The notes below the pieces were generated by a model, which saw nothing but the letters and a program-made list of their open reading frames with translations, made no database searches and had not been told where the DNA came from. Made by a program: the position numbers and the translations under genes. Of a stretch of 64,000 bases of DNA, positions 10,451 to 23,154 are shown in pieces; positions within the stretch are counted from its first letter, which is position 1; each line of letters starts with the position of its first letter. The DNA lies in NCBI GenBank assembly GCA_036346205.1, contig JARFJB010000655.1:2584001-2648000 (forward strand). Direction: 5' to 3'. This stretch comes from Vesta saturnalis. Lineage: Eukaryota > Arthropoda > Insecta > Coleoptera > Lampyridae.

Positions 10451-13400
10451 TCCATGCCAGCCGGGAAGGCACCGCCACCCTTACCATGGGCTCCTTAATA
10501 TTGGGTCTCCGATTTTCTGAGATCGGTAAGGGCTGCCGGTTACCTTTTCCTTCATCCTTAATCTATTCTCATTCTTATTCTTCCTTCTCGCCCTCACTGT
10601 CTTCCTATTGGATTAAAAGTCCCAAATTAAAAAATAAGATGGCTGTGGTTTCTAGGGTAATAAATTCCGGACGTAAAATCCTGCCCCATCCGGATGTCCG
10701 GGAGGGCAGGGCGCAAGCGACCACGGTCATCGAAAGTATCAACTTTCTGATTCACTACTGCAACATCCGCGGTATCAGGTCTAATCTTAATGCTATTCAC
10801 CAACATCTTGAACAATTACAACCTGATATTTTGTTTCTATCTGAAACACAAGTCTCCTCTGAAAGCTCCCAGTCACTCAATACGACCTTCACTCTACCTT
10901 TCGATATAAAGAAGGCGTATATGCCTACATCAAGGACAGAAATGTTTGCAAGAGGGTTTCTTCCTTAGAAAATAAAAATTTTGACGTGATTTGGTTTAAA
11001 CATTCTGGTCCTAATTTTGTGAACTTCCACTGTTGCATTTATAGGTCTCCTAATGACAGTAACTTTCAAGACTTCTTCGATTACCTTAGTATGAAAGTTG
11101 ACTATCTCCTGTCTCAGTTTCTATTTTGCGATACCTCAATTGTAGGCGATTTCAATGTACATAACTCTAATTGGCTTCAGTTTTCATCTACTACAAATCC
11201 TGCTGGTCATAGTGCAGAAACGTTTGCTATTTCATGTGATCTCACAAATGATTTCTGAACCCACAAGAATCCCTGATAAACCTAACCATACTCCACATCT
11301 ACTAGATCTGTTTCTTACATCAAACCCTCTTGTTTATAAAACTTCCGTTCTTTCGCCTTTAGGTCTTTCCGACCATTGTCTAATAGAAATCATTTCTGCT
11401 GTACCTAATCCCACTGTTGTTCGCAAAACCGATAGAACCTTGTGGTGTTTTAAGTCAGCTCGATGGAGTAATTTACGGGATCTTTTTGCAACCTTTTCAT
11501 GGCGTGAATATTGTTTTAAGTCGTCCTCTTCTTCGGACATCGCTCTTTCAGTACCTGAAGTCATCCTCATGGGAATGGAATGGATACATTCCGAAAAAAC
11601 AGTACCGTATAGGTCATTCACGTTCCCAACCCTGGTTCAATAAGGCTTGTGGTGATGCAATATCTTTAAAAAATAAATATTACATTAAATGGAAATCTAC
11701 TGTCATGTAGAATATGTTGGTGCTAGATATATCTGCAAAAGTGTCATCACTAAAACTAAAAAGTTGTTTGAACAACGAAAATGCAATGAACTAGCTACAC
11801 CTCCTTCAGGTAGTCGTAAATTTTGGTCTTTAGCTGAAGCCATTAGCTAAAACTTTGGAACATCTTCATCAACCCTCCCCCCCTGACATCTATTGACGGA
11901 TCGGTAGTTGCTGATTCTGTAGACAAAGCCAATGTTTTTGTGGATTTGTTTGCATCAAACTCGTGTCTGAATGATTCTGGAAAAAATGTGCCCCTAGTCA
12001 ACTCTTCATACGCTATGAAACCAATTCATTTTCGATACAAGCTCTTGAAATCGATCATCAGTAGGCTTGATCTCAATAAGGCGACTGGCCCAGACGGTAT
12101 CCCAGCTATTGTCTTAAAGAAATGTTCCCCCGAATACTAGTACTAGTACTGGTACTAACCAGTCCTATCTAAGCTCTATACGATCTCTATGTCTTCTGGG
12201 GAATTCCCTTCATCATGGAAGTTAGCAAATGTTCAACCTATTCCCAAAAAAGACGATAAAACCGATCCGTCAAACTACCAACCAATTGCCATCACTTCCA
12301 TTTTGTCTAAAATCATGAAGCCATCAATCAGCAACTGCTCACGTTCCTTGAAACTAACAAACTCCTTAGTGATCACCAATATGGGTTTAGGCAAAGTCGT
12401 TCAACAGGTGATCTTCTTTCATAAGTGACCCAAGTTTGGAACAATATAGTCGAGCAATCAGATGAAACAGTTGTAGTCGCTTTAGATATCTCAAAGGCAT
12501 TTGACCAAGTTTGGCATAAGTGTTTATTTGCCAAACTCACCTCGTTTGGGTTAAATGATACGCTCATCAACTGGGTTTCTAGTTTCCTTGATAAAAGACG
12601 AATACGTGTCGTAGTTGATGGCTTTTTTCAAAAGAAGTTAGCATTAACGCGGGCGTACCACAGGGATCCGTTATAGCGCCTACACTTTTTCTGCTGTACA
12701 TAAATGACCTTATTTCTTCAACAACTAACCCCATCCATTGCTTTGCTGACGATAGCACTCTTCACTGTAGTTCATCTCAGTCTATTCATAGTGATAATCC
12801 ACCTTCTATGTCAAATCAAGAAATTAAAGCTGAAATGGCAAATTCAATCAACAAAGACATTCAACGTATTCTCGAATGGGGAAGCAATAATCTAGTTAAA
12901 CTTAATGCTAACAAAACTCAGTGTTGCCTTATGTCCGCCAAAAAAGATCGATCATTTCCTGTTGTAAGTATGAATGGCTCAGTTCTTATGTTTTCAAACT
13001 CTATTACTCTGTTGGGTATGACTGTATCTTTAAATGTCTCATGGGTTGACCATCTTCTGTCAGCTACCAAAACAGCTGCTCGAAAAATAGGCTTTTTGTA
13101 CAGATCTAAGCAGTACTTTACCTCTCGACAACTCCTTCTGCTGTATAAGACCCAAATTCGGCCTCATCTGGAATATAATTCTCACCCCTAGGTTAGGGCT
13201 CCCCAATACGCTCTCGATATCTTTGATCATATCCAAAAGAGAGCGATTAGGTTTATAAATAACCCGTCCTTAAATTCTCACATACAGTCCCTTGAGCATA
13301 GAAGGATGGTTTCAGTTCTTTCTTTGTATTATCGTTATTACAACGGCTATTGTGCTGGTGAATTACATTCTTTGATACCATCTCCGGCTATCTTTGCGAG

Positions 13401-13683
13401 AAACACTCGATTCGCTCAATCACATCATCACTATGCAGTACAAATCTCCACTTGTCGTACCAAACGGGCGCAATCCACATTTTTCTACACGGCTTCCAAA
13501 CTCTGGAATGATCTCCCTAGTTCCTGCTTTCCTCTCACTTATGATATGAGAAAATTTAAGGTAGCTGTTCATAGGCATTTATTGGTAATTCATTAAACGT
13601 CTATCCATCCTCCTAAGTGTTCCTGAGTGCTTTAGCACGATAGGCCAAATTTAGCCTGTTCAGGTCCACAATTATAAAAAAAA
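10451..13683 (+). mobile_element. CR1/Jockey-group LINE, multiply frameshifted
   Basis: A non-LTR retrotransposon interrupts satellite block 1 at about 10451 and ends in an A-rich ATTATAAAAAAAATT tail at about 13683. It contains an AP-type endonuclease, a reverse transcriptase and a C-terminal domain of the CR1/Daphne-like type. No gag-like ORF1 is recognised, so the copy is probably 5'-truncated near the end of a 5' UTR or ORF1. The element would copy itself by target-primed reverse transcription in the nucleus. Confidence 0.9.
10640..13596 (+). pseudogene. ORF2 (endonuclease-reverse transcriptase) of the CR1-like LINE
   Basis: The endonuclease begins near 10740 (INFLIHYCNIRGIRSNLNAI) and includes LFLSETQ. 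It continues in other frames with GDFNVHNSNW (about 11150) and LSDHCLIEI (about 11365), the Asp and His blocks. The RT follows with NKATGPDGIPAIVLKKC (about 12078), VALDISKAFDQVWHKCL (about 12475), GVPQGSVIAPTLFLLYINDL (about 12650) and FADDST (about 12745, the YXDD box). The C-terminal part (about 12808-13596) ends with FFYTASKLWNDLPSSCFP, typical of CR1-like elements. At least five frame changes and stops break it, although the catalytic motifs are still legible. It is not translatable as one protein. Confidence 0.88.
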
Positions 13684-13716
13684 TTAGGAGGGCGGCAGCT
13701 TCTCAAAATAAAACGT
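13684..13716 (+). other. 33-bp copy of the RTE-like LINE's left-end sequence
   Basis: Immediately after the CR1-like tail lies TTAGGAGGGCGGCAGCTTCT and the following CAAAATAAAAC. This is nearly identical to 19049-19083, where the RTE-like element begins. It is explained further in the findings. Confidence 0.6.
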
Positions 13717-14864
13717 ACTATACATTTGCCTCTTCAAATTAACACAGCTTAAATAAAACGAATAAAAGTGCGCCCTACATATATCTTTGCTAGATAAAAA
13801 ACAAAACCTAAACAAGTTGGCCGTGTTGTCACTCTACTGCCACGTATTGATTATCGTATGAATTGCGTCGCATCTTAATCGTCCACTAAAGATGATTGCT
13901 TTTATCAGAGATACTTTGGTTTTATAGTATATGCTTGTCGCATGGCAAAGATATGATACAGATTAGTTACTTAAACAGCGTATTTTTAGTGCAGTGAATA
14001 TTTGTAAAATGTTGTAGACTTTTGTACTGTTAGCCCCGCAAAGAAGGGCAGAGCAAAAAGGAATGTTGAAGTAATGACGCTAAACGGGCAGCAAAAGTAT
14101 ATCCGTCGCTGAATAGTTAGCAGTCAACATTTTTACTTTTACTGTCAAAGCACTATTTTTTTAGTAAAAAAGCGGTTGAAGCAATGCAGAGAAAAACGTA
14201 AAAGATATCAATGTAGAGCTCAAAAAATAAGTTTCTATTTGTTCGTATACTCTTTGTCAATGGATAATATATTACAAAACTGGGTTATTTCGAAAATGGT
14301 TATTTACTAGTCTTCAGATCTCGAAAGGTTACATGGCAGGGAACAACTCTTGTCTATGGTCTATGGAAGTACTGTACGCTTTTCAATTTAATTATAGATA
14401 AATATCACTTGTAAACACTTTTAATACGAAAATAAATAAACCTTAAAAATTAATAAATATTGTATAAAGAGAAAATTGTTTAATAAATAAATCTGGCCAG
14501 GTACGGTATATAATATTTATTACTTTTTGACAATACAATATTTTTGCATAGTTGTATATGTTTATTTGGTTACATGTGTTGTATGAGTACATTAATGTAA
14601 GAGGAAATATAAATAAGTTAGAAATGCCCCTATAGTGACAGATTAACTATTGCCCTTACTTGCCAAAATACCACAACATAAGCATAAGATAGTTAAGCTG
14701 ACTGTATTAAGCTTTTCAGTTATCTTTTGTCTTTTCGGTAAGCTCTTTAATTAAGAAATTGTTTAAATATAGTTACAATACAGAATAATTCAAACAACTA
14801 AAGAATCTATTTGCTGCAAACGTACACTATAATGTTAGTTATTCCATATATACCATGAATTTCA
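13717..14864. other. AT-rich sequence with no recognised gene
   Basis: No coding motifs or clear repeats are seen. It separates the LINE from satellite block 2. Confidence 0.45.
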
Positions 14865-15690
14865 AAAGTACGCCCCTGACTTGTCGCTATCAAGACGATT
14901 TAGTGCTCTCTGATATTCTGGGACGTACTATAGGATGATTGATATATGATAATTTGGTGCTACTTTGTTACCATAAAATGAAATTGGTGACTAAAGGAAA
15001 TCATGAAAACCTTATAAAGCATTGTGCCAGGATGATTCGTGTACCATAATTCGGCGATAATTGAGTGCTACTTTGTTATCCAAAATGAAATTTTTATGTT
15101 TTTTGGCCAAAACGTTAAGAAAAACATGAAAACCTTACAAGAAATTGTGGTATCTGAATGATATATTATAATAATAAAATTTGTTGTTCGCATTTTTCAT
15201 AAAATTTTTAGGCTGAAACGTACCATAATTTGGAGCTAATTTCTTACTTATTTTTGGGCTAAAACGTTGTGAAAATCAAGAAAATCTTACTACAAATCAT
15301 GGTTTCAGAATGATTGATATACTATAATTTGTAGCTGATATGGTGCTACTTTCTTACCCTAAAATAAAATTTATGGTTGCTACACTTTATAAAATTTTTA
15401 GACTAAAAAGGAAATCACGAAAATTCTATAAAAGGCATGGTACCTGGATGGTTGATATACCATAATTTTGTGCAACTTTATTATCCTAAAATGAAAACAC
15501 GAAACCCTTATAACAAAGCATAGCATCAGGATGAATAATACAGTTTGGAGCAAATATGGTGCTAATTTTAACTCCAAAATGTTATTTCATGCTCGGATTT
15601 TTAGAAAATATTTGGACTAAAACATTATGGAAATCACAAAACCTTAAAACAAAGCATGATATCAGGGTAACTGATATTGTAGCGTCTACT
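14865..15690 (+). repeat. ~130-bp satellite, block 2, with right part of the 28-bp-end MITE
   Basis: The block begins with a truncated right part of the MITE seen at 9650-10036 (terminal 28 bp present at 14906-14933). It then runs through about six diverged units in the same order as block 1; boundary words such as GCATGRTATCAGG recur near 15022, 15143, 15296, 15432, 15515 and 15655. Bases 14870-15240 match 9986-10360 closely, so the two blocks share a common duplicated segment, not just a satellite consensus. Confidence 0.8.
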
Positions 15691-17709
15691 CAAATTAATT
15701 GCTTGCCTTACATTGACTGAATAATTAAAATATTAGAATTTATTTACAAGTCTGATATTTAATTACTCGCAAACCTCAAATCTGATCAAAAGAATGGGCC
15801 GTGGTACGCTGTATTATTTGAACGAGATAGGCTTTGATGAAGCTAAGTGTTGCATCATGTGGGACATGTAATCAATGAAACTACTCAAATTAGAATTAAC
15901 GAGCTTTGCACAATGATGGTTGAACCCGTTAATGTACCACTGTGAGAAATAACCACCAAAAAACCCACTTTATTCATAAATAAGTAATGGCACATTACAT
16001 TAATAAATCAAATAACACAAAAAAACAAAGAAAGGGTTAAATATATAACAAAACACCATTAAATCAGGTTAAAGTGGTTAAAAATTATAACATTAAGAAA
16101 AAAATAAATAAAAAAGCAGTTTAGCTACAAATAAATACAATTTAAAAAAACCACAATTGTGTGATAAATAAATCAGAATAAAAATTATAATACCAAACAT
16201 GTAGCCCTCTAAAACCAATCATGCCGGTCTTTAAGTAAATAAACAAATAAAACAATGAGGCAGAATTTCGGTACATCTAAAATATCACAATAGTAAAATC
16301 GCACAGGTGATTATTAGGTAAATGCAAGGATAAGCAAAAAAAGGTGATAAATTTACACATACACAATTGTTTAGTGACTAATAAAGCACAAAATACATAC
16401 GTAAAATTACAACAAATTACATATAAAGATACATGAGTTCGCAGGCAAACAATTCTACTTGAACAAACTGACACAAAAAACTCATTAAAAGAAAGGTTTA
16501 TAAAGGTAAGTTGTAAATAAATCATAACATCGTGACCGATATACAAGTTTGAGTGCGTTAGAAAAATACAGCGCCTCTTTCTTGGGCAACCCGTTCATGT
16601 ATATAACAATAAAAACAATAAAAATAAAATTCGAGTTGTTTAATGGTCATCTGGACCCGGAGTATGCAAAAACTTGAAATTGCTTATTACAATTATAACC
16701 AAGATCAGTCCTGTACCCGTTCGCCAGGCCCACCTCTACACAAATATAAATAACAAACAACAATACTAATTCACCCAAATACAAGAGTGAGAAGCCCTCC
16801 GATGTTTTTATTTTAGCAGATTTCAGCTTAATGAGCCCGCGTTCGTATGAGATACCTATGCAAGGTGATGTTTGATTTTTAATACGTTACATAGGCTTGT
16901 AAAATTATTTGTTGCCAGCTTTCATTTATATAAAAATACCTACTTGAATGTATTCTCTTTAGTTAAACATTTTACCACCAACACGACGAGTTAGGATACG
17001 CGGTTTAAAACTCGGCGGCGGCGATTAATTATAGATTAATTTTGAAAAAATTTACATTAAAACGTACACCAAAAGAAAGAACGAATTAGCGTTTTAGCTA
17101 AAAGATACACGACAAAATATTTATAGACCGACCGGCTTACAAAGGAGTTTCCAATTAAAACAATAAAAGCAATCCGGTTCAATCAAAATTTCAACAGCAA
17201 TTCCCTTTCCTCCGATTTCAAACTATCTATATTTATCCTCGAAAATCAACCCCTTTATTGCAAGTAATAATAAAAAAGAAACAAGAAATTATTCCGTGGA
17301 ACATTTTCGCATTCCTAACAGAACGAAATCTTAATTTTAAAAATATTCATTCGTTCGTAACAAACCCTATATTTAATATCAAATTTCGTAGAACCAAACA
17401 AAGACGTCTTTGATTGCAGGTGTACCGACTTAATTAATTATTAAACTTGTGACATTTTACATCAAGAATGTGCACATAAGAAATTCCAATGATTCGTTAC
17501 GCTCCTTCAGAGAAGCAGTTTTAAGCGTATACCTGCTAGTTAAACCCCAACATGTGTTTTCAACCTTTAGCCAAATATCAGTGGCATACATTCCCACATT
17601 TCTTACATAAAAATACATAAAATAAAATATTCCGAAAACATTAGCAAATTACGACGTATTATCAAAATATTAAAATCCACTAATTATCTTTTCTATCGCG
17701 GTAACAATG
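15691..17709. other. AT-rich sequence between satellite blocks, no recognised gene
   Basis: A-rich, low-complexity stretches dominate (15960-16620). The minus-strand frame 16277-16546 has no recognisable domain. The stretch could be the middle of a foldback-type element whose arms are the flanking satellites. Confidence 0.4.
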
Positions 17710-18440
17710 GCGATTTGACAAACGTTTATTACAATAATAAAATTTTTGTAGTCCGCTACCAAAATATATTACAGTTTAGTTCTAATTTGTTGCTACTTCG
17801 TTACCTGAAAATAAAATTTGTTGCTCGTATTTTTCATAAAATAGAAATTCGAAAGCCTTACAACAAGAAATGGTATCAGGGGATCGATATACTATAATTT
17901 AATGCTAATTTGGAGCTATTTTGCCACCCCAAAATTTAATACATTGCTCATATTTTTCGTAAAATTTTTGAACAAAGTGTTATGGACATCACGAAAACAT
18001 TATAACAAAGCATGGTTTTCCATAATACTATTGAGCTAATATGTTTCATGATTTTTATGATGTTTAGGCCCAAAAATACGAGCAACAAGTTTTATTTTAA
18101 GATAACCAGATAGTAAAAAATTATAATACATCAATAATTCTGATATCATAATTTGTTGTCAGGGTTTCATGATTTTCATAACGCTTTATCTCAAAAAATG
18201 TATCTCAAAAAAAAGTATACGAACAACAAATTTCACTTTGACGTAGCAAGATGCCACCAAATTAGCACCAAATTATAATTCAATCACCTGATACCATACA
18301 TTGTTATAGAGTTTTCTAGGATTTTCTAGATTTTCACAAGGTTAACCCAAAAATATTATAAAAATATCAGCAAGAAACTTTTGTTTAGGGTGGGAAATTA
18401 CACTAAATTAGCACCAAATTATGACGCATAAATGATTTCT
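17710..18440. repeat. ~130-bp satellite, block 3, with internal orientation switch
   Basis: Units from 17710 to about 18040 run in the same direction as blocks 1 and 2. From about 18045 to 18440 the same words appear reverse-complemented (CCCAAAAATACGAGCAACAA, AACAAATTTCACTTTGACG, GCACCAAATTATAATTCAAT, CTGATACCAT). The junction at about 18040-18050 is therefore a head-to-head inversion point. No coding content is seen. Confidence 0.75.
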
Positions 18441-18718
18441 ATGCAATTGTTAGCTATACATATACTTTTACTTTCGCTGTGCAAACTTGTTAAGCAGACA
18501 TTGCCCTAATCTTTTGGTAATGGTAGGTGCACCAATTTTTTATGGTAACAAATTATCACAAATTAAGGTATAGGTTTCAAAGAACTGTGCTGTAAGCACG
18601 GTGCTAACCTACGTTCGTCAAAATGAGAAACATCCGTTAAAATATCCTGCGCCGAACACGTTTGAGCCACGTTAATGAGAAAGAAAGAAAAAATGAATAT
18701 TGTATAATCCTAACAATC

Positions 18719-18790
18719 AGTGGCGGACAGCTAAATGAGGTGTATCAATGATACAGAGCCCACTTCCTGGGGCCCACCGAGCAGTCAAAA
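18719..18790 (+). other. possible hAT-like transposon end
   Basis: The sequence CAGTGGCGGACAGCTAAATG, followed shortly by CCTGGGGCCCACC, resembles the CAGTGGCGGA terminal repeat and subterminal region of many hAT elements. No matching second end or transposase was found within the window, so this may be a fragment. Confidence 0.3.
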
Positions 18791-19048
18791 GAAGTTACGT
18801 ACGGGTCCATGAGGTGTGACACAAAATTAACAACACGGAACACGCTTCAATCTCTAAGCTATCACCGTAAGCGGTTGACTGACGATCCCTTGATGACTGA
18901 TGATGATAGCTTTATTTTTTAAACGTGTTGTAGAGTATGCAAATACATATTTGGTATTTTCGAATATCTAAACACTTTCACCTTATCCGCTCTGTATTAA
19001 GGTAGCAGCAGTTATGTATTTATAGGGGCTTACTGTCCAATGCGCGTT

Positions 19049-22000
19049 ATTAGGAGGACGGCAGCTTCTCAAAATAAAACATATGGATTGAGTAGTGTGT
19101 TGGATACCGTTGCCAGTCCCAAGCCCGGATAAAGGAGTAGGATTGGTGGGCCAGACCAGTAGTCTACCCACCGTAAAACAAGTAATGCTCATAGACCCTA
19201 ATGACCCGGCGAGACAATCGACAACGAATAAGGAGAACGATTGCACTAAGAAGACAATGGAACAATTAAATATTAATTAATGATGGACCACAATAAACAA
19301 GATAACTTCGGAACTCGGACTGTCCCAATGGAAACGACTCGGCTAGAAGAAGGATAAAGATTAACAAAACGGAATGAAAACAAAACAAAAGCAAAGCAGA
19401 ATAAAAACAAACGATGGAAAAAGAACATAATTATATTAGGATGATGGAATAAACACGATCAAGAGATTATTTTAGGAATGAACACACATAAACTGGATAT
19501 TTGTGCCCTATACGAAACCAAAAAGGAGGACAAAGGAAACTTGAAATATAATAGTTATATCCTTATCTACAGTGGCAAACCTAAACATAAAAGAGCTCAA
19601 GAAGGAGTGGCGTTGTTCATCCACGAGAAATATCAGAATTGCATTTAAGGGATACACTACGTAAGCGAAAGGATTTTACATACGGAATTTAATCTTGGAA
19701 CAGAAAAAACACATATAAATAGCATTCATGTCCCAGATATCAATAAGCCCAAGGGAGTTAGAGAAACACTCTTCAACGTAATACATGAACTGATAAACAC
19801 TATACCAACCCAAGAAAAAATGTTTATTAATGGGAGACCTCAACGCACGAATTGGCAACGAACCACTCGCAGGAATAATGCAAAAATACAACGACGAAGC
19901 AACCAATGACAACGGAGACTTGCGCATACAACTCTGTGCCCAAAACGAATTGAAAATAAACAACACTTTCTTTCCACACAAATGGCAGTACAACAGAACA
20001 TGGGGAAACAGTAGTGAGCAGGAAACAGTTATAGATCACGTAATTACCAATCGAAACGTTCCACCTGAAGAAATACTCGATGTAAGAACGCTGAATTCCT
20101 CAGGCTTAGGAACAGAAGACCACAGACTTGTACTTTACAAATATAGACCATAATCGCCTCCAAAAACAATAACAAAGGAACAGAAACAAGAAGTGACGAA
20201 GTATAACATTCAATCATTTGCTAATACTAGCACCCAGCAGTTATACCAACAAAGACTCGCAGAGAAAACCAGAACCAACAAAATAAATGATTACGATAAC
20301 TTTGAAGAAGAATGGAGAAAATTAAAGAAGAGCATCAAAGAAAGCGCAACAGAAGTTATAGGAACAAGCATGATTAATACAAATAGGAAAACCATTAGCA
20401 AAGATAATTGTGAGATTAAAGAATTAGCACAGGAAGAACGACTAGCATACATAAAATATAAATAAAAAAACCCAATGATTATTACGAAGAATAGAAGATT
20501 ATAAGAAACGAATTAAACAACAAAATACCAATGCTGAAGAGTGAGTACTGGGAGAGGTATACGAGAGAAACGAAACATGATCTGTACGGAGGGAAGAAGA
20601 AAATATGGAATATGTTGAGAAACAGGAAGAAATCCATTAACGAATACGTCCAGTTAAACGCAATAGAAAGCGAAGAATGGGAAAATCACTTTAAAAACCT
20701 GTAGCAGTCAACAACTACACCAAATAAACAAACATATGATGACCAAGAACGATAGAAAATAACGCGCACAGCGAACCTCAACACAGCAGAAGTGGAACAA
20801 GCAATTAAAAAACTAAAAAATAGGAAATCCCTGGGAGTAAATGAAATAACCAATGAAATGATTAAATACGGAGACAAAGTCCTAGTCAAAGAAATTACTA
20901 CTCTATTTAAAAAGATACATCAAGAAGGGGCAATACCCGACGAGTGGCGTAAAAGCATAAAACAAGAAAGGATCAAGGAAAGACCCATCAAACTAAAGAG
21001 GAATTAGCTTGCTATACAGCACAGCCAAATTACTAACAAAAATACTATCACAGCGTATTGTTAACACTATAGGTAGCTGTGAAGAGCAACAAGGGTTCCG
21101 GAACAAGCGATCCACGATAGATGGATATTCATAATTAGACAATTAATAGAGAAAGCGATCAAATTCGAGAAACCCCTGTATATGCGCTTCGTGGACTTCA
21201 GTCAAGCATTTGATCGTGTTAAATTAAGTGACGTAGTGGGATTCTTGAAAAAACGAAAACTAGACGAATCAACAATTTGCCTAATAGAAGAATTAAACCA
21301 CCTTACAGAACAAATACCGGTAGCAGTGGGCATAAGACAGGGGGCCAGTTTAAGCCCGACACTCTTCAACGCGATAATGGACGAAATCATCAGCAGTGTA
21401 AAAAAAAACAACCCTGGGATATAAAGTGCAACGCAGTAATTGCCAAATAGTGTGCTTCGCTGACAGCCGACAGCGAAGACAATTTACAACGAATGCTTTT
21501 CCAACTAAACAAAACAGCAAAAAATTACAATATGGAAATATCAATTGAGACGACAAAGGCGGTGCTAATAACTAAAAAGCCAGTACGTTGTAAGCTGATG
21601 GTGGAGCAAAGGATTCTCAAACAAGTGAGTAGATTCTAATACCTGGGAGTGAATATCACAAGCAATAGTGATGCAACAGAGGAAGTGAAATTACAAACAA
21701 ATAAGGCGGCGATGATATCAGGACAACTCAGAGTTGCAGAGTAATCACATGAACGTCGAAAGCAAGACAAGAATCTATAAGACCTGTGCAAGACCAATAC
21801 TGACTTGTGGAGCCGAAACAAGAAGCGAGACCAATAAAACGAAACAAGCAATGAGAACACTGGAAGTGAAGACTTTACGTATGATAACTGGCAAAAGCCT
21901 CAGCGATCAGATAATCAGGAACACACAGATAAGAGAAGAATGTGAAATATCAGACGTGGGAAAATTGGTCAGAGATAGACGAAGAGGGTGGAGAGACCAC

Positions 22001-22187
22001 GTGGAGCGGATGGACGATGGGAGACTCGCCAAAAGAATAATGAGGGACAAACCGGAAACTAAACGACCACAAGACAGACCACCCAAACGGTGAAAGGACA
22101 GCTGGGTCTCGACATCCACAGAAGAACGGTAGAGGAACATTATGGAAAATACAGGACTAGTCCTATATTAGGAGGAAGAAGAAGAAG
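19049..22187 (+). mobile_element. RTE-like LINE with (GAA)n tail
   Basis: This is a near full-length-sized (~3.1 kb) non-LTR retrotransposon. It carries a single endonuclease-RT reading frame and ends in a short GGAAGAAGAAGAAGA microsatellite at about 22170-22187. A 3' microsatellite tail instead of poly(A) is typical of RTE-related elements. The adjacent Jockey element starts within a few bases of this tail. The left edge is placed at 19049 because the same sequence also starts a fragment at 13684. Confidence 0.85.
19430..22095 (+). pseudogene. endonuclease-reverse transcriptase of the RTE-like LINE
   Basis: The endonuclease includes LDICALYETKKEDKG (about 19495) and GDLNARIGNE (19833), followed by NDNGDLRIQLCAQNELKINN and TEDHRLVLYK (about 20115), the Asp and DH catalytic blocks. 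The RT has KKLKNRKSLGVNEITNEMIK (20805), FVDFSQAFDRVK (21187) and GIRQGASLSPTLFNAIMDE (21332). The FADD box near 21450 is damaged: the sequence reads CFAD and then shifts frame within a short GACAGCCGACAGC duplication. The C-terminus (21734-22093) holds a conserved RRRGWRDHVERMDDGRLAKR stretch and ends PPKR-stop. Frame breaks near 19648, 20153, 20460, 21007 and 21420 make it a pseudogene. Confidence 0.85.
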
Positions 22188-22917
22188 ATTCAAATTAATC
22201 CAACAACCAAAAAATCCTAAAACCCCACCAATTCATATATACGGGGTGCAAAACTACAATCAAATGATCTCCAACTTTGCTAAACTCTTAGATAAAGAAC
22301 AGTTTTACGCAGCAGCAACAACTAACGACACAATAAAAATTAATACGCATACTAGTGACTCTTACAGAAAATTCGTGACACATCTTAAAGATGAGGATAT
22401 AATTCATCATACTTATCAGTTAAAGGACGACAGAGCTAATAGAGTATTCATTAGAAATATTCACTATTCGATCCCAATAGAAGAAATTAAAGCGGAACTA
22501 AAAGCACTCGGGCATGAAGTACGAAACATTATGAATGTACGACACAAGGTAACAAAAGACCCCTTGCCTCTGTTTATAATCGACCTTGAACCGAACGACA
22601 ACGGCAAGAAGATATACGATGTCGAATACTTAAGCAACCTTAAAGTATCTGTGGAACCCACAAGAAAAAAAAATACTATACCCCAATTCACCCGTTGCCA
22701 AGGCTATGGACACACAAAGGCGTATTGCAATAAACCTTTTGTATGCGTCAAATGTGGAGGTAAACATAACACCTTCGTATGCAAAAAACCTCAAGGCTAA
22801 GTGTGCCCTTTGCCTTGGCAATCATCCCGCCAACTACAAAGGTTGCATAGTATATGAAGACTTACGAAGAAATCGAAACATATCATTTAAAGGTCCTATA
22901 ACTAAAACACACCAATA
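22188..22917 (+). pseudogene. Jockey ORF1 gag-like protein with zinc knuckles, frameshifted
   Basis: This encodes the nucleic-acid chaperone that packages Jockey RNA. From about 22435 there is an RNA-binding-like segment (RANRVFIRNIHYSIPIEEIK), then CCHC-type knuckles. The second, CVKCGGKHNTFVC (about 22741-22779), is complete. The first has lost its leading Cys (PQFTRCQGYGHTKAYC, where relatives have PQCTRCQ). The third, CALCLGNHPANYKGC (about 22804-22848), is in a different frame, so a frameshift lies near 22785. The start is lost by 5' truncation. The apparent Met at 22090 belongs to the upstream RTE element and not to this protein. Confidence 0.85.
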
Positions 22918-23154
22918 GGATTAAATAATTCAGTAGCTCCTGGTTTTCTACATAACAACACATTATCCTATTCACAAGTAACCGCCGTGATATAACAATG
23001 CAGTCACACGACAATGAAAGGCAAAAACAACCGAACATTAAAGAACAGTTCTCCAATTTCCGTTAATGGAATTCAAATCAATATTTGCTCAGCTCATTAA
23101 CCAGAACGGTATGATATTGAATATGCTTTCCACGTTCATAAATAAATTAACATA

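Noticed and set aside
16277..16546. 89-residue minus-strand open frame with hydrophobic stretches
   Set aside because: AT-rich low-complexity sequence, with no recognisable domain or supporting context.
22090..22800. A 236-residue single protein
   Set aside because: The first ~32 codons are the 3' tail of the RTE-like LINE and the rest is a truncated Jockey ORF1.
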